From the NCBI GenBank assembly GCA_002493305.1, contig DKYJ01000046.1:16747-42040 (forward strand): a stretch of 25,294 bases of DNA, written 5' to 3'. The translations under genes and the position numbers were made by a program. The notes beneath the pieces were generated by a model, which saw only the letters and a list, made by a program, of their open reading frames with translations, was not told where the DNA came from and made no database searches. The DNA is from Clostridiales bacterium UBA7103. GTDB taxonomy: Bacteria > Bacillota > Clostridia > Oscillospirales > Oscillospiraceae. Shown piece by piece: positions 15,668 to 21,760 of this stretch (position 1 is the stretch's first letter; each line of letters begins with the position of its first letter).

Positions 15668-16992
15668 TGAGCCAGAATAACGCGAGACGAGCCGCCCTTG
15701 CCGCGCTGGAGAGATGCAGGCGCAGTGGGGCATGGTCTGGGGCGTCGGTTGACGGCGCGATAAAAAAATATGAGCTTGACAGGAGAGACGCCGCCCTTGC
15801 CGCGCGGCTGTGTTTGGGTGTGCTGCAAAATTCCGACTGTCTGGACTTTTATATTTCCGGGTTTTCAAGCCGTAAGCTGGGTGACATTGAGCCAAAACTG
15901 CTGGATATTCTCCGCATTGGCGCCTATCAGCTTTCCTTTTTGGACAAGATACCCGCCTCCGCCGCTGTTGACGAGAGCGTGAAGCTATGCAGCAGCTGCG
16001 CAATGGGCAGGGCATCGGGTTTTGTTAACGCGGTTTTGCGCCGTATGGCGGAAAGGCGAGGAGAACTTCCCGAGCCGCCCGGAAAAGGGAGCGCGCAGTA
16101 TCTCAGCGTTAAATACAGCTATCCCAAATGGTTGACTGAGCGCCTGGTCAACATCTGCGGCTATGACTCGGCTGAGGACTTTTTTAGGCTTTGCAATACC
16201 CCCGCGCCGCTGACGATACAGGTGAACAGCCTGAAAATAAGCGCGCCGGACTATGAGCAGATGCTCAGACAGGCGGGTGTTGAATATACGGCTGACGGCG
16301 CTGTTTACGGCTGCCTGTATATAAGCGGCGGCAGCGTTGCTGATTTGCCCGGCTATGATGAGGGGCTTTTCTATGTGCAGGATAAGGCCGCCCGCTTGGC
16401 TGCCGCTATTGCTGAGCCAAAGCCCGGAATGAAGCTTCTTGATTGCTGCGCTGCCCCCGGAGGCAAGTCCTTTGCAGCCGCCATCCTTATGCAAAACCGG
16501 GGAGAAATACTCTCTCGGGATATACACGAAAAAAAGCTGGGCTTGATCCGCTCCGGCGCGGAAAGACTTGGGATCAGCATTATATCACCGGCTGTCGGTG
16601 ACGCTCGCGAGAGTGATCCGGAGCTTAGCGATGTATTTGATGTTGTGATCTGTGATGTGCCCTGCTCCGGTATGGGCGTTATCCGCAAAAAACCTGAAAT
16701 ACGCCGGAAGTCTCTGGCAGAGCTTGAGGGCTTGCCTGAAATACAGCTGGCGATAATAAACAATGCCGCGGGCTTCGTAAAGCCCGGCGGAACGCTGCTA
16801 TATTCCACCTGCACGATATTTCCGGAAGAAAATGAGGAAGTTGTCGGGGCATTTTTGGCGGAAAACAACGGCTTTGAAGCGGAGAATTTCTCCCTGTGCG
16901 GTATAGAAAGCCGCAACGGAATGTATACTTTTTTCCCGCAGAAAGATGGGTCAGACGGATTTTTTGCCGCGAGGTTGAGAAGGAAAAACTAA
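15667..16992 (+). CDS. rsmB: 16S rRNA (cytosine-967-C5)-methyltransferase RsmB
   Basis: RsmB methylates C967 of 16S rRNA with S-adenosylmethionine. The 441-residue product has the NusB-like helical N-terminal domain (about 1-140) and a C-terminal Rossmann methyltransferase domain. The SAM loop is LLDCCAAPGGKSF (about residues 257-269). Both family cysteines are present: one in DVPCSGMG (motif IV) and the nucleophile in LLYSTCTIFPEENE (motif VI). The start overlaps the fmt stop and the stop overlaps the rlmN start (TAATG, 16990-16994). RsmB-type proteins can be confused with NOP2/RsmF relatives, but the NusB domain and the fmt-rsmB-rlmN order favour RsmB. Confidence 0.95.
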   Translation: MSQNNARRAALAALERCRRSGAWSGASVDGAIKKYELDRRDAALAARLCLGVLQNSDCLDFYISGFSSRKLGDIEPKLLDILRIGAYQLSFLDKIPASAAVDESVKLCSSCAMGRASGFVNAVLRRMAERRGELPEPPGKGSAQYLSVKYSYPKWLTERLVNICGYDSAEDFFRLCNTPAPLTIQVNSLKISAPDYEQMLRQAGVEYTADGAVYGCLYISGGSVADLPGYDEGLFYVQDKAARLAAAIAEPKPGMKLLDCCAAPGGKSFAAAILMQNRGEILSRDIHEKKLGLIRSGAERLGISIISPAVGDARESDPELSDVFDVVICDVPCSGMGVIRKKPEIRRKSLAELEGLPEIQLAIINNAAGFVKPGGTLLYSTCTIFPEENEEVVGAFLAENNGFEAENFSLCGIESRNGMYTFFPQKDGSDGFFAARLRRKN

Positions 16993-18029
16993 TGGAGAAA
17001 GATATCCTTTCCATGCTCCCGGGGGAGCTGGAAGCCGCCCTTGAAGAGCTGGGCGAGCCAAAATACAGAGCTGGGCAGATCTTCCAGTGGCTCAGCCGCG
17101 GCGTGCGCGACTTTGATGAGATGACCAATCTCTCAAAGCCACTGCGGGAAAAGCTAAAGGCGGCGTTCAGCCTGTATAGGCCGAAGGCCGTTTCAAAGCA
17201 GGTTTCCGCGTTGGACGGGACAATAAAATATCTTTGGGAGCTGTATGACGGAAACTGTGTGGAAACGGTCGTCATGAGCTATAAACACGGAAACACCGTC
17301 TGCATTTCAAGTCAGGTGGGCTGTCGGCAGGGCTGCGCTTTCTGCGCATCCACCATCGGTGGGCTTGTGCGCTGCCTTGAGCCGTCAGAGATGCTGGACG
17401 AGGTGCTCTATTCCCAGATAGACTCCGGCAAGCCAATATCCAATATCGTGCTCATGGGTATAGGCGAGCCGCTCGATAATTTTGACAATGTTATGCGCTT
17501 TTTAGAGCTTGTGAACCATCCAAAGGGGCTAAACATCGGAATGAGGCATATTTCTCTCTCCACCTGCGGCATAATCGAACGCTTTGATGAGCTCGCGGAG
17601 AGAAATATGCAGCTTACACTGTCTGTATCCCTCCATGCGCCGGACGATGAGACACGCTCGAAGATAATGCCCGCTAACCACGGACGGGGTGTTGACAGGC
17701 TGATGGCAGCCTGCCGCAGATATTATGACGCCACAGGCCGGCGCATATCCTTTGAATACGCCATGATAGACGGGGTGAATGACACGGAGTACCACGCGAG
17801 GCTTCTTGCAAAGCAGGCGAGGAGCGTAAGTGCTCATGTGAACCTTATTCCCCTCAACCGTGTGGAGGAGAGACAGCAATTTCGACCCTCCACGGCGGGG
17901 CACATGAAAGCGTTTATAAAGATACTTGAGGACAGCGGCGTGAATGTGACAGTGCGCCGCAAGCTTGGCGGAGATGTTGACGCGTCCTGCGGCCAGCTTA
18001 GACGCAGAAGGGAAAAGCTCACGAATTAA
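16992..18029 (+). CDS. rlmN: Dual-specificity RNA methyltransferase RlmN (radical SAM)
   Basis: RlmN makes 2-methyladenosine at A2503 of 23S rRNA and at A37 of some tRNAs by radical SAM chemistry. Length 345 residues. The 4Fe-4S cluster motif is CRQGCAFC (Cys111, Cys115, Cys118). The second catalytic Cys that carries the methyl group is Cys333 in DVDASCGQL near the C-terminus. The GEPL motif (MGIGEPLDNFDN) is near residue 157. I start at ATG 16992, giving MEKDILSML, with GAAGGA 7 bases upstream. The frame stays open 32 codons further upstream inside rsmB, but that extension has no homology-like features. The N-terminal region has the usual helix bundle (FQWLSRGVRDFDEMTNLSKPLR). Confidence 0.96.
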   Translation: MEKDILSMLPGELEAALEELGEPKYRAGQIFQWLSRGVRDFDEMTNLSKPLREKLKAAFSLYRPKAVSKQVSALDGTIKYLWELYDGNCVETVVMSYKHGNTVCISSQVGCRQGCAFCASTIGGLVRCLEPSEMLDEVLYSQIDSGKPISNIVLMGIGEPLDNFDNVMRFLELVNHPKGLNIGMRHISLSTCGIIERFDELAERNMQLTLSVSLHAPDDETRSKIMPANHGRGVDRLMAACRRYYDATGRRISFEYAMIDGVNDTEYHARLLAKQARSVSAHVNLIPLNRVEERQQFRPSTAGHMKAFIKILEDSGVNVTVRRKLGGDVDASCGQLRRRREKLTN

Positions 18030-18045
18030 AGGGGGCGAGGCATGT

Positions 18046-18789
18046 ATGAAGAGCTTTGGCATCACCGATAAAGGTCAGTACAGAGCTGATAATCAGGACA
18101 GCTTCATAATTGAAAAATGCGACGCTCAGAACTGCCTTATTGCCGCTTTGTGCGACGGAATGGGCGGGGCAAAGGCCGGCGGACTTGCAAGCCAGCTTTC
18201 AAACAAGGCTTTCGTCTCGTATATATACGCGAAGCTTACCTCCAGAGTCAAGCGCAGCATCAGTCCTGAGCGTATGCTCAAGGACGCCTGTGCCGAGGCA
18301 AACGGAGTTGCCTATGAATACTCACAGTTTGACGAAGAATTCAGCGGTATGGGCACCACTATTGTGGGCGGTGTGATAAAGAATGACGGCAGCGGTTATA
18401 TTATTAATGTGGGCGACAGCCGGGCTTACAGGATATCACGGCGCAGCGGCATCAGCCAGATAACCCGCGATCACTCGCTGGTGGAGGACCTGGTGGAGTT
18501 TGGCGCGATAACACGCGAGCAGGCGCGAAATCACCCCCAGAAAAATGTTATAACCCGTGCACTTGGCTCCGATGCCTCGGTGGAGGCCGATTTTTTCGAG
18601 TTTAAGCTCAAAAACGGCGATGTGCTGCTGCTCTGTTCGGATGGGCTTTCAAATATAGTCACTGATGAAGAGATGCTCGAGCAGGTCAGAGAGACAAACG
18701 AACCGGAGTACCTTTGCCGGGCACTCATGGAAATGGCCCTGGAGCGGGGCGCAAGAGACAATGTCACCGTGGTCGCGGTGACGCGGTAA
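18046..18789 (+). CDS. prpC: PP2C-type Ser/Thr protein phosphatase (PrpC/Stp)
   Basis: Metal-dependent phosphatase that reverses the partner kinase PrkC. Length 247 residues. The PPM motifs are seen in order: RADNQDSF (about 12-19), LCDGMGGAKAG (about 37-47, metal-binding Asp), NVGDSRAYR, the SDGLSN motif and RDNVTVV near the C-terminus. The start is ATG 18046, with GGGGGCGAGG upstream; a nearby ATG at 18042 is in another frame. The frame remains open upstream into rlmN but lacks a start with a good site. It is immediately followed by prkC, and the phosphatase-kinase pair followed by rsgA is a conserved Firmicutes arrangement. Confidence 0.96.
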   Translation: MKSFGITDKGQYRADNQDSFIIEKCDAQNCLIAALCDGMGGAKAGGLASQLSNKAFVSYIYAKLTSRVKRSISPERMLKDACAEANGVAYEYSQFDEEFSGMGTTIVGGVIKNDGSGYIINVGDSRAYRISRRSGISQITRDHSLVEDLVEFGAITREQARNHPQKNVITRALGSDASVEADFFEFKLKNGDVLLLCSDGLSNIVTDEEMLEQVRETNEPEYLCRALMEMALERGARDNVTVVAVTR

Positions 18790-18801
18790 ATGGAGAAGCA
18801 G

Positions 18802-20463
18802 ATGAATACTAACGATAAATATATTGGGAAGGTACTGGACGATAGATACCGCATACAGAGCGTTATCGGTGAGGGAGGCATGGCCATGGTCTACAAGGCC
18901 ACTGATCTGCGCCTTGACCGCAGTGTGGCTGTGAAGATCATGCGTGACGAGATGGCGGATGATGAGGAATTTCGTTCCCGCTTCTGCGCCGAGTCCCACG
19001 CTGTTGCCATGCTGTCCCATCCCAATATTGTTGCGGTATACGATGTGAGCCACAGTGACGCTATGGAATACATAGTGATGGAACTGGTAGATGGGATCAC
19101 CCTTAAGCAGTATATTGACCGCAAGGGCGCTCTTGCGTGGAAAGAGGCGCAGCATTTTGCCCGCCAGATCGCAAAGGCTCTGTCCCATGCCCATGAGCGG
19201 GGCATCATCCACCGGGATATCAAGCCTCAGAACATCATGCTTTTGCGTGACGGCACAATAAAGGTGGGAGACTTTGGCATCGCTGCGCTGGAAAACGAGA
19301 TACACGAGGAAAACGGTCAGGCTATCGGCTCCATTCACTATATAGCGCCTGAACAGGCAAGGGGAGAGTTCCCCGACGCGAGAAGCGATATCTATTCCCT
19401 TGGCGTGGTGATGTATGAGATGCTCACCGGGGAAAAGCCATATGTGGGCGAGACGCTGGGAGAGATAGCCGTTCAGCACATGAATGCCGCCCCCGTGCCG
19501 CCCCATGAAAAGAAGCCGGACATTCCGCCGGAGCTTGAGCGCATTACCCTCAAGGCCATGCACGCGGATATTGAGCAGCGCTACCAGACGGCGGGCGAGC
19601 TGCTGGACGATCTTGATAAGTTCGGCGCGGCCCAGCACCCGGAGGAGCCGGAAGAGCCGGAGCCTGTGGCTCCCATAAAAACGAAGGAGCTCACAAAGAC
19701 AAAGTTTGTCCGCCGCAGGAGGCGGGCAGGGAAGGTCAGCTTCCTCACGGGTGTGTTTGCCGTGCTTGTGTCGGCGTTGCTGCTGTTCTCATTTCTCTGG
19801 CGCTTCTGGCTGGGTGATATCTTTGCCGAGGCAGAGCGGGTCGAGCTGCCGAACTTTGTTGGTATGGATTATAGCGCTATTACCTCAAGCTCTGAGTATG
19901 CATCCATGTACAACTTCAATGTTATTTTTGTGGTAGATCCCGCGGCTCAGCCCGGCGTCGTCACTGAGCAAAGCCCAAATGCTGGGCGCAGCATGATGCT
20001 TACGCCTAATGGAATAGATGTTGAACTGACGGTCAGCACCAATGAATCTGTGGCTCCTGTCCCCGGTGTTATCGGTATGGATTACAGAGACGCTGTGAAC
20101 ACCATGTATCAGGCCGGGTTTAATGTGGAGATACAGAACACCCTTTCCGATGAATTTACAAGAGACACCGTTATCAGCACAAGCCCAAATCAGGGCGAGG
20201 AGATGAGTATAGGCACAGTGGTTTATATGACCGTCAGCAGCGGAACCGAGATAAGATCAGTATCCGTGCCGAACTTTATCGGCCTTGATGAGAATACCGC
20301 TGCTGCCCAGATACAGGGCGCCGGTCTTGTTTACGGCGGCAGCCAGCGCGTCCAGAGCGACCTTGATGCTGGCACGGTCATTGACCAGAGCATAGCTGCC
20401 TTCAGCAGTGTGGAAGAGCGGTCAAAGGTGGTTCTCACCGTTTCCGCCGGTGCGGAGGGCTGA
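18802..20463 (+). CDS. prkC: PASTA-domain Ser/Thr protein kinase (PrkC/Stk1)
   Basis: Membrane receptor kinase that senses peptidoglycan or muropeptides and phosphorylates targets in translation, wall growth and, in B. subtilis, spore germination. About 553 residues. The cytoplasmic Hanks-type kinase domain (about 15-270) has the Gly-rich loop GEGGMAMVY, the ATP Lys (VAVKIM), the catalytic HRDIKPQN (Asp139), DFGIA and the APEQARGE region. A short basic linker leads to one transmembrane helix (about 312-335) and three extracellular PASTA repeats starting near 347, 417 and 487. I prefer ATG 18802, which has GGAG (18792-18795) 6 bases upstream. ATG 18790, just after the prpC stop, would add four residues (MEKQ) but lacks a good site. 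The stop overlaps rsgA as TGATG. Confidence 0.95.
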   Translation: MNTNDKYIGKVLDDRYRIQSVIGEGGMAMVYKATDLRLDRSVAVKIMRDEMADDEEFRSRFCAESHAVAMLSHPNIVAVYDVSHSDAMEYIVMELVDGITLKQYIDRKGALAWKEAQHFARQIAKALSHAHERGIIHRDIKPQNIMLLRDGTIKVGDFGIAALENEIHEENGQAIGSIHYIAPEQARGEFPDARSDIYSLGVVMYEMLTGEKPYVGETLGEIAVQHMNAAPVPPHEKKPDIPPELERITLKAMHADIEQRYQTAGELLDDLDKFGAAQHPEEPEEPEPVAPIKTKELTKTKFVRRRRRAGKVSFLTGVFAVLVSALLLFSFLWRFWLGDIFAEAERVELPNFVGMDYSAITSSSEYASMYNFNVIFVVDPAAQPGVVTEQSPNAGRSMMLTPNGIDVELTVSTNESVAPVPGVIGMDYRDAVNTMYQAGFNVEIQNTLSDEFTRDTVISTSPNQGEEMSIGTVVYMTVSSGTEIRSVSVPNFIGLDENTAAAQIQGAGLVYGGSQRVQSDLDAGTVIDQSIAAFSSVEERSKVVLTVSAGAEG

Positions 20464-21350
20464 TGGCAAAGGGCGTTATTATAAAAGCTCTCAGCGGCTT
20501 TTACTATGTGCAGACCGAGCGTGACGTAATAGCCTGCCGCGCAAGGGGCAGGTTTCGCGCCGACGGTACTTCCCCCCTCGTAGGCGACAGAGTGAGCGTA
20601 CTTATCGAGGGCAACGGTAAGGGACGGGTTGAGAGCCTTGAACCGAGGCGCAACTGGTTTGTGCGCCCCGCTGTTGCCAATGTTGACGCGATTGTGTTCG
20701 TCGCCGCAAATACTAACCCGGTGACAGACCCGTTTTTAATTGACAGAGTGTCAGTCATCGCAGGGGCAGCTGACTGCGAGCTTATTGTCTGTGTCAATAA
20801 GATAGATATTGACCCGGCCCTGGCGCTGTGTGATATTTATTCCAAGGCGGGATTTACCGTAATCCGAACCAGTGCTGAGACAGGCGAGGGGATAGACGAG
20901 CTGCGTCAGGCCCTGCAAGGCAGGGTAAGCGCCTTTACAGGCAACTCAGGCGTGGGAAAATCCAGCCTTATCAACCGCCTGTTGCCCGACGCGGATATCC
21001 CGACAGGTCAAGTCAGTGACAGGCTGGGCCGCGGCAAGCACACCACCCGCCATGTGGAGCTTTACGCGCTGGACGCGGAGAGCTTTGTGGCTGACACGCC
21101 GGGCTTTGCGTCCTTCGATATCGAAATGATGCAGCCTATTGCCAAGGAGGAGCTTCAGCATCTTTTCATTGAGTTTGAGCCGTACATAGGCGCTTGCCGC
21201 TTTGCCGACTGCGCCCATTTGAAGGAGCCGGACTGCGCCGTGACGCGCGCGGTGGCCGAGGGCAGGATCTCCGAGGTGAGGTATAAGTCCTATGAGCGCT
21301 TGTATGACCTCACAGCCCGCCGTCTGCCATGGGAGATCAAGGAGAAATAA
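20463..21350 (+). CDS. rsgA: Ribosome small subunit-dependent GTPase A
   Basis: RsgA (CpgA/YloQ) is a circularly permuted GTPase that helps late 30S subunit maturation. Length 295 residues. An OB fold (about 1-65) precedes the GTPase motifs in the permuted order: G4 NKID (about 112-115), then G1 GNSGVGKSS (about 160-168), then G3 DTPGF (about 214). The C-terminal zinc region has CRFADCAHLKEPDC (about 244-257). The start codon overlaps the prkC stop, so expression is coupled. In B. subtilis this GTPase is a PrkC phosphorylation target, consistent with the gene order. No strong terminator follows it; the next gene unit starts about 110 bases downstream behind its own probable promoter. Confidence 0.96.
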   Translation: MAKGVIIKALSGFYYVQTERDVIACRARGRFRADGTSPLVGDRVSVLIEGNGKGRVESLEPRRNWFVRPAVANVDAIVFVAANTNPVTDPFLIDRVSVIAGAADCELIVCVNKIDIDPALALCDIYSKAGFTVIRTSAETGEGIDELRQALQGRVSAFTGNSGVGKSSLINRLLPDADIPTGQVSDRLGRGKHTTRHVELYALDAESFVADTPGFASFDIEMMQPIAKEELQHLFIEFEPYIGACRFADCAHLKEPDCAVTRAVAEGRISEVRYKSYERLYDLTARRLPWEIKEK

Positions 21351-21403
21351 TGTTTACAGGAGGCAAACCCGCGAGGTTATGCTTTTTGTCAACAAAATAT
21401 AGG

Positions 21404-21432
21404 GTCATATTTTGCCGCCCCCTGCGTATAAT
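21404..21432 (+). promoter_or_regulatory. Probable sigma-E (mother-cell sporulation) promoter
   Basis: GTCATATT (21404-21411) matches the B. subtilis sigma-E -35 consensus GKMATATT at all eight positions. A 13-base spacer leads to CGTATAAT (21425-21432), which matches the -10 consensus CATACAHT at six of eight. The predicted transcript start is about 21439, just before the GGAGAGG ribosome binding site (21446-21452) of the first small gene. The -10 also reads TATAAT, but 17 bases upstream there is no sigma-A -35. A weaker vegetative match exists just upstream (TTGTCA 21386-21391, 16 bases, TATTTT). Since spoVM follows, a sporulation promoter is expected here. Confidence 0.72.
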
Positions 21433-21462
21433 GAATTGATTATACGGAGAGGGGCGGTTATT

Positions 21463-21612
21463 TTGCGCAAGGGCAGAGGAGGTATATTTGGCTGCATAGC
21501 CATATTTGCCGGTATCATTATTATTTTGTCGCTGGTACTGCCCACGGAGTTTTGGTGGTTCATATTTGCGGCAGCGCTTATTGCTTTGGGGATATGGTAT
21601 ATAAGATGTTGA
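21463..21612 (+). CDS. Small membrane protein of unknown function (49 residues)
   Basis: I do not recognise a named family. The frame encodes about 49 residues from a TTG start at 21463, placed 10 bases after GGAGAGG (21446-21452). The N-terminus is basic with a Gly-rich patch (RKGRGGIFG). Two hydrophobic stretches follow: about residues 9-24 (CIAIFAGIIIILSLVL) and 30-46 (WFIFAAALIALGIWYI), joined by a PTEFWW turn. This looks like a two-helix hairpin in the membrane with a basic end that may bind lipid or nucleic acid. It ends 12 bases before spoVM and sits directly behind the probable sigma-E promoter, so a mother-cell sporulation role is likely by context. Upstream in-frame codons (from 21412) overlap the promoter and are not used. 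Confidence 0.72.
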   Translation: MRKGRGGIFGCIAIFAGIIIILSLVLPTEFWWFIFAAALIALGIWYIRC

Positions 21613-21624
21613 GGAGGGTTAAAA

Positions 21625-21693
21625 ATGAGGATATATGTTTTTCGCCTGCCCAGGTTTCTCGCGAGGATCATTGAGGGCATACGCAGAGGGTAA
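21625..21693 (+). CDS. spoVM: Stage V sporulation protein M (22 residues)
   Basis: SpoVM is a tiny amphipathic helix that sits on the outer forespore membrane, prefers its convex curvature and anchors the coat ATPase SpoIVA. Here the peptide starts MRIYVFRLPRFLARII; B. subtilis SpoVM starts MKFYTIKLPKFLGGIV. Identical positions are Met1, Tyr4, Leu8, Pro9, Phe11, Leu12 and Ile15, with Arg for Lys at 2, 7 and 10; Pro9 is the residue known to matter for localisation. The peptide has 22 residues against 26. A strong GAGGAGGG ribosome binding site lies just before the ATG. The location downstream of prkC-rsgA matches B. subtilis, where spoVM follows the same cluster. The size is below usual gene-calling limits. 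Confidence 0.88.
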   Translation: MRIYVFRLPRFLARIIEGIRRG

Positions 21694-21697
21694 TATA

Positions 21698-21760
21698 TGA
21701 ACAGCAGAGCGCATATGCTGTACAAACTGTGCAGCAAGGAGATTAGACTATGGAAATAAA
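21698..21760 (+). CDS. Possible 20-residue open reading frame before the SipL-like gene
   Basis: ATG at 21698, 7 bases after GAGGG (inside the end of spoVM), runs 20 codons to TAA at 21758-21760, overlapping the next start (21750) in another frame. The peptide (MNSRAHMLYKLCSKEIRLWK) is basic with one Cys and no recognisable family. It could be a leader peptide or coupling device, or chance. The frame also spans a stem-loop (21717-21735). Confidence 0.22.
21717..21735 (+). other. Stem-loop next to the ribosome binding site of the SipL-like gene
   Basis: GCTGTAC (21717-21723) pairs with GTGCAGC (21729-21735) over 7 bp with one G-U pair, 5-base loop AAACT. It ends one base before AGGAG (21737-21741), so it could stabilise the mRNA end or adjust ribosome access. 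Confidence 0.45.

Noticed and set aside
16896..16991. Upstream in-frame extension of rlmN by 32 codons
   Set aside because: It overlaps the end of rsmB, and homologues start near ATG 16992, which has GAAGGA at 7 bases.
18649..19638. Long open frame on the - strand opposite prpC/prkC (about 329 codons)
   Set aside because: Both + strand genes have complete family motifs over this stretch. The antisense frame has no ribosome binding site or recognisable domain and arises from the codon pattern of the GC-rich genes.
21358..21402. AGGAGG (21358-21363) followed by a 7-codon frame from ATG 21379
   Set aside because: The spacing to the ATG is too long and the peptide is only MLFVNKI. Perhaps a leftover ribosome binding site from the missing rpe-thiN, but nothing supports that.
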